Below are positions 1 to 5,996 of a DNA stretch of 6,426 nt, in pieces. Both the position numbers and the translations under genes were made by a program. The DNA comes from Rhizobacter sp. (lineage in GTDB: Bacteria > Pseudomonadota > Gammaproteobacteria > Burkholderiales > Burkholderiaceae_C): contig JANYFX010000576.1 of assembly GCA_025359585.1 (NCBI GenBank), positions 1 to 6,426 of the forward strand, in the 5' to 3' direction. Positions within the stretch are counted from its first letter, which is position 1. The number at the start of each line of letters is the position of its first letter. The notes beneath the pieces are model-generated. The model searched no databases, was not told where the DNA came from, and worked only from the letters and a program-made list of their open reading frames with translations.

Positions 1-693
1 CGCGGCTACTTCGACCGTGCCGAGGCCGACGCCTTTGCAAGCGGTCTGCAGAGCCAGGCGCTCGAGGTCAGCGTCTATGGCGTGCCTGCGTATTCCACGC
101 TCGGAACCTTGCCTGGCGACTGGCTCGCCGATCCGCTGCTCAACACCTTCATCAACTACCCCGAAGGCGAACTCGCGCGGCTGATCTTTCACGAGCTCGC
201 GCACCAGGTGGCGTTCGCCAAGGGCGACACGGTCTTCAACGAATCCTTCGCGACAGCGGTCGAGCGCATCGGCGGCGCGCGCTGGCTGAGCACGCAGGCG
301 GGCCCGCAAGCGCGCGAAGACTACGAACGTTTCGAGTCGCGCCGGCAGGACTTTCGGGCCTTGACCACGCGTTACCGCGATTCTTTCAACGCGCTCTATG
401 CGAGCGCCGCGAGCGACGCCGACAAACGCGCCGGCAAGCTCACGCTGATGGCCGGCCTTCGTGCCGACCACGCGGTGCTGAAAGCCGAACGCTGGGGCGG
501 GTATACCGGGTATGACGGCTGGTTCGCGCGCGCCAACAATGCGGCCTTCGGCGTGCTCGCCGCCTACAACCAGCTGGTGCCGAACTTCGAGCGCCTGTTC
601 GAACGCGAGGGGCGCGACTTCCAAGCCTTCTACGCCGAAGTGAAGAGAATTTCAGCGCTGCCTCAAGCCGAGCGGCGTGCTGCATTGCCCTGA
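1..693 (+). CDS. Predicted zinc aminopeptidase, PF10023 family (5' end outside window)
   Basis: The reading frame is open from base 1, so the gene starts upstream; 230 codons are visible up to the TGA at 691-693. The visible part begins RGYFDRAEADAFA and contains a zinc-metalloprotease HExxH motif, HELAH at visible residues 64-68, preceded by LIF. It is followed by NESFA (Glu at visible residue 81), a likely source of the third metal ligand. This arrangement matches the predicted aminopeptidase family PF10023 (formerly DUF2265), common in Beta- and Gammaproteobacteria and usually about 350 residues, so roughly a third is missing. Family members are generally annotated as putative lipoprotein or periplasmic aminopeptidases; the signal region lies outside the window and the substrate is unknown. 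An internal GTG at 82 is not the real start, because the conserved GYF segment lies upstream of it. The stop codon overlaps the ribosome binding site of the next gene, suggesting co-expression. Confidence 0.88.
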   Translation, partial: RGYFDRAEADAFASGLQSQALEVSVYGVPAYSTLGTLPGDWLADPLLNTFINYPEGELARLIFHELAHQVAFAKGDTVFNESFATAVERIGGARWLSTQAGPQAREDYERFESRRQDFRALTTRYRDSFNALYASAASDADKRAGKLTLMAGLRADHAVLKAERWGGYTGYDGWFARANNAAFGVLAAYNQLVPNFERLFEREGRDFQAFYAEVKRISALPQAERRAALP

Positions 694-697
694 GGAA
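692..697 (+). promoter_or_regulatory. Ribosome binding site overlapping the upstream stop codon
   Basis: GAGGAA lies 8 nt before the ATG at 706 and shares bases with the TGA stop at 691-693 of the aminopeptidase gene. A ribosome terminating on the first gene would sit on this site, which suggests translational coupling of the pair and leaves no room for an independent promoter between them. Confidence 0.7.
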
Positions 698-705
698 AAA
701 TACAC

Positions 706-1068
706 ATGGCCGACATCAAGATCCACCGCGACCACACGCTCGGCCTGACCAAGGCGCGGAAGGTGGCGCTGCAATGGGCCGAAGACGTGGAGAAGAACTT
801 CGACATGGAGTGCACCATTCTCGAAGGCGAGACCAGCGACACGGTCGAGTTCACACGCTCCGGCGTGAAGGGCGCGCTCGTGGTCGCGGCCGACCACTTC
901 CAGCTCGAAGCCAAGCTCGGCTTCCTGCTCGGCGCCTTCAGCAAGACCATCGAGGCCGAGATCGAGAAGAACCTCGACGCGCTGCTGGCGAAAAGCGGTG
1001 CGGCGGGCAAGGCCGCCGCGAAGGCGGCCCCGGCCAAAAAGGCAGCGGGCAAGGCGGCGAAGAAGTAG
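706..1068 (+). CDS. Polyhydroxyalkanoic acid system family protein with Lys/Ala-rich tail
   Basis: This is a 120-residue protein. Residues 1-95 match the small PHA-system family (TIGR02610/PF09650, PHA_gran_rgn): it opens MADIKIHRDHTLGLTKARK, followed by an amphipathic helix, a short beta region (DTVEFTRSGVKGALVV) and a hydrophobic LGFLLGAF segment before a final helix. Family members are about 90-100 residues, are found in PHA-producing proteobacteria and are thought to associate with PHA granule metabolism; the biochemical role is not established. Residues 96-120 form an added low-complexity tail with eight lysines and repeated AGKAA/KKAA units. The tail resembles the histone H1-like tails of PhaF-type phasins and could bind DNA, RNA or the granule surface; this is inference. 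The start is set by the GAGGAA site 8 nt upstream. The gene is probably in an operon with the upstream aminopeptidase gene and converges with the ACBP gene after 23 bp. Confidence 0.88.
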   Translation: MADIKIHRDHTLGLTKARKVALQWAEDVEKNFDMECTILEGETSDTVEFTRSGVKGALVVAADHFQLEAKLGFLLGAFSKTIEAEIEKNLDALLAKSGAAGKAAAKAAPAKKAAGKAAKK

Positions 1069-1091
1069 CGCCGCCGGCCGGGACTGTCAGC

Positions 1092-1346
1092 TCACTTCAG
1101 CGACTCGATCAGGTCGATGTATTCCTGCATTGCTTCGTCGCTGCTCTTGCCCTTGGCCAGGCTCCATGCGTCCCACTTGGCGCGGCCCACCATGTCGGTG
1201 AAACCGGGGCGTTTGCCATCGACGTCGCCCGTGCTCGCCTGCTTGTAGAGCGCGTAGATCTTCAGCAGCGTCATGTTGTCGGGTTTTTCCGGCAGGCTCT
1301 TCGAGTCGGCCACCGCTTGCTCGAATTGTTTCTTCAGATCGGCCAT
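1092..1346 (-). CDS. Acyl-CoA-binding protein (ACBP)
   Basis: This 84-residue protein covers the full length of the ACBP fold (PF00887, usually 84-90 residues). Diagnostic segments are LLKIYALYKQASTGDVDGKRPGF (given here as spans 27-36 and 37-49) and AKWDAW (57-62), followed by a final helix with EYIDLIESLK. The equivalents of the ligand-contacting Tyr, Lys and Tyr residues are present (Y31, K35, K58 and Y76 region). ACBPs are soluble cytosolic carriers that bind medium- and long-chain acyl-CoA esters, buffering the free pool and delivering them to acyltransferases or beta-oxidation. A longer in-frame start exists at 1370, but the chosen ATG is preceded by AGGAGA at 9 nt and begins MADLKKQFEQAV as the family does. 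It is divergent from the WS/DGAT gene, a likely user of the same acyl-CoA pool. ACBP is nearly universal in eukaryotes and patchy in bacteria. Confidence 0.95.
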   Translation of the reverse strand: MADLKKQFEQAVADSKSLPEKPDNMTLLKIYALYKQASTGDVDGKRPGFTDMVGRAKWDAWSLAKGKSSDEAMQEYIDLIESLK

Positions 1347-1355
1347 GGGGATAAG

Positions 1356-1361
1356 TCTCCT
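1356..1361 (-). promoter_or_regulatory. Ribosome binding site deciding the ACBP start
   Basis: On the minus strand AGGAGA lies 9 nt before the ATG at 1346-1344. It favours this start over the in-frame ATG 24 bases further upstream, because it would lie inside the coding region of the longer version. Confidence 0.75.
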
Positions 1362-1394
1362 GATGGGCACGCATGCCGTGGGTGAAAATGTGCA

Positions 1395-1423
1395 TTGACG
1401 GCGTCGATGTTACCCAGCATCTT
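1395..1423 (+). promoter_or_regulatory. Possible sigma-70 promoter for the WS/DGAT gene
   Basis: TTGACG at 1395-1400 is a good -35 match, and CATCTT at 1418-1423, after a 17-nt spacer, is a weak -10 match (three of six bases). Transcription would start near 1430, leaving about 30 nt of leader. It sits within the 114-bp divergent region shared with the ACBP gene. I found no convincing counterpart for the ACBP direction. This is a motif reading only. Confidence 0.25.
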
Positions 1424-1447
1424 GGGCACACAGAGAACAGACCCCGC

Positions 1448-1453
1448 AAGGAG
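1448..1453 (+). promoter_or_regulatory. Ribosome binding site deciding the WS/DGAT start
   Basis: AAGGAG lies 7 nt before the ATG at 1461. It supports this start over the in-frame ATG at 1395, whose extra 22 residues do not resemble the family N-terminus and whose codons overlap the candidate -35 element. Confidence 0.75.
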
Positions 1454-1460
1454 AAACCCG

Positions 1461-2891
1461 ATGCCTGAAACTTCACAGCGCATGTCGCGCGTGGACACCG
1501 CGTGGCTGCGCATGGACAACGACGTGAACCTGATGATGATCGTCGGCGTCTGGTTGCTGCAACCCGGCATCACGCACGCGGCGCTGTGCGAGCGCGTCGA
1601 AGACAAGCTGCTCAAGTACGACCGTTTTCGCCAGAAGGTGGTGCAGGACGCGATGGGCGCGACCTGGGTGCACGACGAGGCCTTCGACATCCACCGCCAC
1701 GTGCTGCACGAAAAGAAGCTCAAACGCGAGCGCGGCCAGAGCGAGCGCGAGGCGCTGCAGGCGCATGTGGGCGAGCTCGCCAACACCGCGCTCGACCCGG
1801 ATCACCCGCTCTGGCAGTTTCATCTGATCGACGACTACGAAGGTGGCAGCGCGCTGGTGGCGCGGGTGCACCACTGCATCGGCGACGGCATCGCGCTGAT
1901 CTCGGTGATGCTCTCGATCACCGACGGCGGCATGGACCCGCCCAAACGCAAGAAGCGCGAAGCGGCCGAGAGCGAAGGCGACTGGTTGTCCGACGCCGTC
2001 GTCAAGCCGCTGACCGACCTGGCCAGCAAGGCCATCGGCATGTACGGCGGCGGTGTCGCCAAGTCGATGGAGATGTTGTCGAACCCGCAGCAGGGCCTGC
2101 TCGGCTCGCTAGACATGGCACGCACCGGCGCCAAGGTGCTGGGTGACGTGGCCGCCATGGCGCTGATGGCTGACGACTCGCCCACGCTGCTCAAGGGCAA
2201 GCCGATGGGCCAGAAGATCGTGGCCTGGGGCGAGCCGCTGCCGCTGGCGCAGGTCAAGGTGATCGGCAAGGCGCTCAACTGTTCGATCAACGACGTGCTG
2301 CTGGCCTGCGTGGCCGGTGCCATCGGCGCTTACCTGAACGAGATGGGCGAGGACCCGACCGGCAAGGAGATCCGCGCGATGGTGCCGGTCAACCTGCGGC
2401 CGATCGAGAAGGCCTGGCAGCTCGGCAACCGCTTCGGCCTGGCGCCGCTGACGCTGCCGATCGGCATCGACAACCCGATCGAGCGGGTGTACGCGGTGCG
2501 CACGCGCATGAACCAGTTGAAAGACAGTTACCAGCCGCTGCTCGCCTTCGCGGTGCTCTCGGTCGCGGGCCTTTTGATCAAGCCGGTGCAGGACGGCCTG
2601 CTCGGCCTGTTTGCGAAGAAGGCCACGGCGGTGATGACCAACGTGCCGGGGCCCGCGGTTGCGCTGAAGCTGTGCGGCTCGACGCTGCGCCAGACCATGT
2701 TCTGGGTGCCGGCCTCGGGCGACATCGGCGTCGGCGTGAGCATCCTGTCGTATGGCGGCGGCGTGCAGTTCGGGCTGATCACCGACAAGAAGCTGTGCCC
2801 GCACCCGCAGCAGATCATCGACCGTTTCGAGCCGGAGTTCGAGAAGCTGCTGCTGGTCACGATGATGTTGCCGTGGGCCGAAGCGGCCTGA
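1461..2891 (+). CDS. Wax ester synthase / diacylglycerol acyltransferase (WS/DGAT family)
   Basis: This 476-residue protein belongs to the bacterial WS/DGAT family (PF03007 plus C-terminal PF06974; typical length 450-500). The enzymes transfer the acyl group of acyl-CoA to a fatty alcohol, making wax ester, or to diacylglycerol, making triacylglycerol, at the cytoplasmic membrane or lipid-body surface. Visible landmarks are: N-terminal MSRVDTAWLRM near residue 8, where the family usually reads as a variant of S-x-D-x-x-(F/W)L; PLW at 116-118; the catalytic HHxxxDG motif as HHCIGDG at 137-143; SINDVLLA at 275-282; and NVPGP at 394-398 near the end of the second domain. All key motifs are intact, so an active enzyme is expected. 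The charged stretch around residues 155-175 (PPKRKKREAAESEGD) is a probable linker. Context supports lipid storage: an ACBP gene is divergent across 114 bp, and a PHA-system gene lies beyond it. Substrate preference cannot be read from sequence. Confidence 0.95.
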   Translation: MPETSQRMSRVDTAWLRMDNDVNLMMIVGVWLLQPGITHAALCERVEDKLLKYDRFRQKVVQDAMGATWVHDEAFDIHRHVLHEKKLKRERGQSEREALQAHVGELANTALDPDHPLWQFHLIDDYEGGSALVARVHHCIGDGIALISVMLSITDGGMDPPKRKKREAAESEGDWLSDAVVKPLTDLASKAIGMYGGGVAKSMEMLSNPQQGLLGSLDMARTGAKVLGDVAAMALMADDSPTLLKGKPMGQKIVAWGEPLPLAQVKVIGKALNCSINDVLLACVAGAIGAYLNEMGEDPTGKEIRAMVPVNLRPIEKAWQLGNRFGLAPLTLPIGIDNPIERVYAVRTRMNQLKDSYQPLLAFAVLSVAGLLIKPVQDGLLGLFAKKATAVMTNVPGPAVALKLCGSTLRQTMFWVPASGDIGVGVSILSYGGGVQFGLITDKKLCPHPQQIIDRFEPEFEKLLLVTMMLPWAEAA

Positions 2892-2908
2892 GCGCGAACC
2901 CCTGCAAG

Positions 2909-2924
2909 GCACCAGAATCGGTGC
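2909..2924 (+). other. Small hairpin between the WS/DGAT and S9 peptidase genes
   Basis: GCACC at 2909-2913 and GGTGC at 2920-2924 can form a perfect 5-bp stem with a 6-nt loop. No T-run follows, so this is not a standard intrinsic terminator; it may only attenuate, stabilise a 3' end or be chance. The right arm is also part of the palindrome GGTGCACC (2920-2927). Confidence 0.25.
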
Positions 2925-2940
2925 ACCGAAACTTTCACGA

Positions 2941-2945
2941 TGGAG
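2941..2945 (+). promoter_or_regulatory. Ribosome binding site of the S9 peptidase gene
   Basis: TGGAG ends 7 nt before the ATG at 2953. This supports the ATG over the in-frame TTG at 2947, which would leave almost no spacing. Confidence 0.6.
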
Positions 2946-2952
2946 TTTGTCG

Positions 2953-4953
2953 ATGAGCAGTTCGTTCCCTCGCCGCCAGTCGCGGTGGCTCGCCGTGCTG
3001 GCCCTCGCCGTGCTGCTCCCGGGCGCTGCGGCGGCCGCAGAGCCGCCGATTCCGATTGCCGACTTCGTTCGCCACGGCAACTTCAGCGCCCCGGCGATGT
3101 CGCCGAACGGCAAGTACCTCGTTGTCACGCAGCGCGCCGCGAAAGAGCCGCGCGACGAATACTCGACGGTGGTCTACGAGCTCGCCGGCATGAAGATCGT
3201 CAGTGCCGTGCGCGTTGCCGAGAGCGGCGACATTCCCTGGCGCCACACCTGGGTCTCCGACACCCGTTTCGTGACGACGCTGGCGCGCGAGTACGGCACC
3301 GTGGGCCAGCCCTGGCTGACGGGCGAGCTCGTGGCGGCGAACGTCGACGGACGTGGCAACGCCTACCTGTACGGATTCCGTCGCATGAGCAGCCGCACAT
3401 CGGGCTACTTCGGTACGCTGACCAACGACCAAGGCTATGGTTGGCTGGCCCAGGTGCCCCGTTCTGCGGAGGCCCATATCCTGATGGGCGAGAACCCCTG
3501 GTCCTGGGGTGAAACAGCGCGCACCAGCCGCCTGTACGACATCGACACGGTGAGCACGGGGCGCCGCACCGTTGCCGAGATCAACCAGCCGGGCTTCCGT
3601 TTCGCGGTCGAGGCCGACGGCAAGCCGCGCTTCGCTTACGGCTACGACGACGATGCCGAATACGCGGTGTTCAAGCTCGACGACGCCAAGCGCGAGTGGC
3701 TGCCCTACGCGAGCGCCGAGAAGGGCGACCTGCGCCCGGTTTCGATCAGCCTGGACAACACCAAACTCCTGAGCACCCTGTCGGTGCAACGAGGTCCGCG
3801 CGCGTTGGTCAGCGAGGGCGTCGACGGCAGCGGCCGCCGCACGCTTGTCAGCGATGCGACCGGCGACATCGATCAGTTCGAGTGGGGCCTGCGCTATCAG
3901 GGCCCGTTCGCGGCCGGCAGCTCGGTCGGCGTGCCCAAACTGAGCTACATCGTCGATCCGACCCGCAGCGACGCCGCGCTGCACAAGACGCTGAGCGCCC
4001 AGTTCCCGGGGCAGTACGTTCACTTCGCCAGCGTTTCGCAGGATGGCACCCGCACGCTGTTCAGCGTTTACGGTGACCGCGACCCGGGCGCGGTCTATGT
4101 GTTCGACGCGCCCAGCGGCAAGGCCGCGCTGTTGTACGAAAACAGGCCCTGGGTCAAGCCGGAACGCATGGCCGAGCAGCGCCCCATCAGCTTCAAGGCG
4201 CGCGACGGCATGCAGCTGAACGGCTACCTCACGCTACCCCCGAATCGCGGCGAGGGCAAGCTGCCGCTGGTGCTGCTGCCGCACGGCGGCCCGCACGGTA
4301 TTGCCGACGAGGGGTTCTTCGACACCGACGCGCAATTTCTCGCCAGCCGCGGCTATGCGGTCCTGCAGGTGAACTTCCGGGGCTCGGGGGGGCGTGGGCC
4401 GGCGTTCGAGGCGGCCGGCTACCGGCAGTGGGGTGGGCGCATGATCGACGATCTGGTCGACGGCGTGCGCTGGATCGCTGCGCAGGGCACGGTCGACGAG
4501 AAGCGCATCTGCAGCTTCGGCGCCAGCTTCGGTGCGTATGCAGCGATGATGACGGCGATCCGCGCGCCCGAGCTGGTGAAGTGCGCGGTCGGTTACGCCG
4601 GCGTGTACGACCTGCCGATGATCTACGACGAACCCGATGCCAGGTTGGGTGGCAAGGCCTACCGCTACTACCTCAAGGCGCTGGGCAAGGACATGGCTGA
4701 ACTGAACTCCTACTCGCCCACTCGCCTGGCCGACAAACTCGCGGCGCCTGTGCTGCTGGTGCACGGAAGTGCCGACGAGGTGACGCCGCCGGCCCAGGCG
4801 CAAGCCATGCGCGAGGCGCTCACCAAGGCGGGCCGCCCGCCCGAGTGGTTCTATGTGTCTGGCGAAGGCCACGGCTTCTACGCCGAGAAAAACCGCGCGG
4901 CGTTCTACGAGAAGCTCGAAGCCTTCCTGGCCAAACACATCGGCAAGCCCTGA
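2953..4953 (+). CDS. Secreted S9-family serine peptidase (prolyl oligopeptidase / acylaminoacyl-peptidase type)
   Basis: This 666-residue protein has a signal peptide: basic start with RRQSR at 7-11, a Leu/Ala/Val core at 12-22, and an Ala-rich cleavage region ending near residue 27-29, implying export to the periplasm or beyond. Residues about 35-400 form the degenerate beta-propeller of S9 enzymes, starting at DFVRHGNFSAPAMSPNGKYL. The C-terminal alpha/beta-hydrolase domain (COG1506, PF00326) has HGGPHG at 444-449 near the oxyanion site, NFRGSGG at 474-480, the nucleophile elbow GASFGA with Ser525, Asp608 in HGSADEVTP, and His640 in GEGHGF. The triad is complete, so hydrolysis of short peptides is expected; exact specificity is unknown. 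Cys520 and Cys544 flank the nucleophile region and could form a disulfide in the periplasm (inference). The gene starts 61 bp after the WS/DGAT stop in the same direction and may be co-transcribed, but a functional link is not evident. It converges with the LysR gene. Confidence 0.93.
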   Translation: MSSSFPRRQSRWLAVLALAVLLPGAAAAAEPPIPIADFVRHGNFSAPAMSPNGKYLVVTQRAAKEPRDEYSTVVYELAGMKIVSAVRVAESGDIPWRHTWVSDTRFVTTLAREYGTVGQPWLTGELVAANVDGRGNAYLYGFRRMSSRTSGYFGTLTNDQGYGWLAQVPRSAEAHILMGENPWSWGETARTSRLYDIDTVSTGRRTVAEINQPGFRFAVEADGKPRFAYGYDDDAEYAVFKLDDAKREWLPYASAEKGDLRPVSISLDNTKLLSTLSVQRGPRALVSEGVDGSGRRTLVSDATGDIDQFEWGLRYQGPFAAGSSVGVPKLSYIVDPTRSDAALHKTLSAQFPGQYVHFASVSQDGTRTLFSVYGDRDPGAVYVFDAPSGKAALLYENRPWVKPERMAEQRPISFKARDGMQLNGYLTLPPNRGEGKLPLVLLPHGGPHGIADEGFFDTDAQFLASRGYAVLQVNFRGSGGRGPAFEAAGYRQWGGRMIDDLVDGVRWIAAQGTVDEKRICSFGASFGAYAAMMTAIRAPELVKCAVGYAGVYDLPMIYDEPDARLGGKAYRYYLKALGKDMAELNSYSPTRLADKLAAPVLLVHGSADEVTPPAQAQAMREALTKAGRPPEWFYVSGEGHGFYAEKNRAAFYEKLEAFLAKHIGKP

Positions 4954-4963
4954 GGCCTAACGC

Positions 4964-5884
4964 CTAACGCACGCGCCGCTTCGGCCCGCGCGCCACGGCG
5001 GCGAAACGCATCGCAAACGCCATCTCGCGCAGCCAGCGGTGGCCGGGGTCGTGGTCGACGCGCCAGGTCCAGTGCACCGACACCGTGAACGGCGGCAGCC
5101 CGAGGTCGGGCTCCACCACCTGCAGCGCGTGGCGCTGCGCAAAACGCAGGGCCGGGCGCAGTGGCATCACGACCGCGAGGTCGCTCACCGCGAGGATCGA
5201 CGGCGCGACCATGAAGTGCGGCAGCGTCAGGCGGATGCGCGATTCGAGGCCGAGCAGTTGCAGCGCCTTCGCCGGCTCGGCGTGGCTGCGCACGAGGATG
5301 AAGTCGAGCTGTTCCAGCGCCTCGCGGTCGCGCAGCCGGCGCGCCAGCGGGTGGCCCTGGCGCAGCAGCACGACGTAGCGCTCTTCGAGCAGCGCACGCC
5401 GCTCGGTGCCGCTCAGTTCGGGCAGGTAACCGAAGGCCAGGTCGATGCGGCCTTCTTCCAGCGCCGGGCCGATCGCCTGCGGTTCGAGCTGCAGCGCTTC
5501 GATGCGCACGCCCGGCGCCTCGCGGCCGGCCTGCGCAACGAGCTGCGGCAGGAACTCGTCGGCGCCGATGTCGCTCATGTGCACCGTGAAGCGGCGCTGC
5601 GAACGCGCCGGGTCGAAACTGTCGGCTTCGTGGATCGCGAGTTCGAGCTGCTTCATGCCGGCCTCGACCTGGCGCGCGAACTGCTCGGCCTTCGGCGTGG
5701 CCGCCACGCCACCGGCCACGCGCGTGAACAGCGGATCGTGCAACACGCGCCGCAACCGCGCCAGCGCATGGCTCACCGCCGGCTGCGACAGGCCCATCGT
5801 CTCGGCCGCGCGGCTCACGCTGCGCGCCGCGTACACCGACTGGAAGATGTGCAGGAGGTTGAGATCGAAGTCTCTGATATGCAT
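4964..5884 (-). CDS. LysR-type transcriptional regulator, NahR/DntR/LinR-like group
   Basis: This 306-residue protein is the usual length for the family. It starts MHIRDFDLNLLHIFQSV, followed by the winged helix-turn-helix (helices around 22-41, RSVSRAAETMGLSQPAVSHA) and LRRVLHDPLFTR at 44-55. A type 2 periplasmic-binding-like effector domain covers about 90-295. Segments such as FTVHMSDIGADEFLPQLV and DLAFGYLPEL resemble the NahR/DntR/LinR-like subgroup, whose known members sense aromatic compounds; the effector here is unknown. The start was chosen because LysR proteins begin a few residues before DLNLL. Upstream in-frame ATGs (5911, and 6085 inside the divergent gene) add sequence unlike the family. 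No Shine-Dalgarno site precedes the chosen ATG, and a -10-like TACGAT sits only 7 bases upstream of it. The gene is divergent from an iorA-like gene, its most likely target; autoregulation from the shared region is expected for the family. Confidence 0.93.
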   Translation of the reverse strand: MHIRDFDLNLLHIFQSVYAARSVSRAAETMGLSQPAVSHALARLRRVLHDPLFTRVAGGVAATPKAEQFARQVEAGMKQLELAIHEADSFDPARSQRRFTVHMSDIGADEFLPQLVAQAGREAPGVRIEALQLEPQAIGPALEEGRIDLAFGYLPELSGTERRALLEERYVVLLRQGHPLARRLRDREALEQLDFILVRSHAEPAKALQLLGLESRIRLTLPHFMVAPSILAVSDLAVVMPLRPALRFAQRHALQVVEPDLGLPPFTVSVHWTWRVDHDPGHRWLREMAFAMRFAAVARGPKRRVR

Positions 5885-5887
5885 GGA

Positions 5888-5911
5888 ATGAATCGTACTC
5901 GTTCGTTTCAT
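5888..5911. promoter_or_regulatory. Inverted repeat, candidate LysR operator 1
   Basis: ATGAATCG at 5888-5895 and CGTTTCAT at 5904-5911 are complementary at 7 of 8 positions with an 8-nt centre. The repeat lies directly upstream of the LysR start codon and overlaps the candidate -10 of that gene, where binding could repress it. It does not follow the T-N11-A consensus exactly, so its assignment to this LysR protein is inference. Confidence 0.4.
5892..5897 (-). promoter_or_regulatory. Candidate -10 element of the LysR gene
   Basis: Reading the minus strand, TACGAT matches the -10 consensus at four of six bases, including the key second A and last T. Its distance of 7 bases from the ATG would place the transcription start at or next to the start codon. 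No convincing -35 is seen at normal spacing. Confidence 0.2.
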
Positions 5912-5925
5912 TGGATGGACGAATG
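5900..5925. promoter_or_regulatory. Inverted repeat, candidate LysR operator 2
   Basis: CGTTCGT at 5900-5906 and ACGAATG at 5919-5925 pair at 6 of 7 positions across a 12-nt centre. Within it, TTCATTGGATGGA at 5907-5919 has the T-N11-A spacing of LysR boxes with an imperfect dyad (TTCA/TGGA). The repeat interlocks with operator 1 and covers the candidate -35 of the divergent iorA-like gene, the usual position of an activation site. Confidence 0.4.
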
Positions 5926-5944
5926 GGCGGGCGCTGCCTAAAGT
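5916..5944 (+). promoter_or_regulatory. Candidate promoter of the iorA-like gene
   Basis: TGGACG at 5916-5921 (four of six -35 bases) and TAAAGT at 5939-5944 (four of six -10 bases) are separated by 17 nt. Transcription would start near 5951 with a leader of about 46 nt. The imperfect -35 overlapping an inverted repeat is what a LysR-activated promoter would look like. Confidence 0.3.
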
Positions 5945-5996
5945 CGCGGCACACCAAAGAGACAAGGCGGGCCGGCCACGGTTCGTCAGCACGCGC

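Noticed and set aside
1069..1091. GC-rich palindrome CCGGCCGG as a terminator between the PHA-system and ACBP genes
   Set aside because: It has no loop of normal size and no T-run on either strand; likely just GC-rich spacer.
1395..1460. Earlier ATG start for the WS/DGAT gene
   Set aside because: No RBS precedes it, while AAGGAG sits correctly before 1461, and the extra residues are unlike the family.
2953..3000. Twin-arginine (Tat) signal on the S9 peptidase
   Set aside because: An RR pair exists at residues 7-8, but the following residues do not fit the S-R-R-x-F-L-K pattern; a Sec signal peptide is the simpler reading.
2109..3128. 339-codon minus-strand open frame antisense to the WS/DGAT gene
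   Set aside because: The sense gene carries all WS/DGAT motifs; the antisense frame is His/Arg/Gln-rich noise and spans the intergenic gap.
2935..4023. 362-codon minus-strand open frame antisense to the S9 peptidase
   Set aside because: The sense frame has a signal peptide, propeller and intact catalytic triad; the antisense product resembles nothing and is Arg/Ala/Val-biased.
5039..5941. 300-codon plus-strand open frame opposite the LysR gene
   Set aside because: It is complementary to a clear LysR protein and has no recognisable domain.
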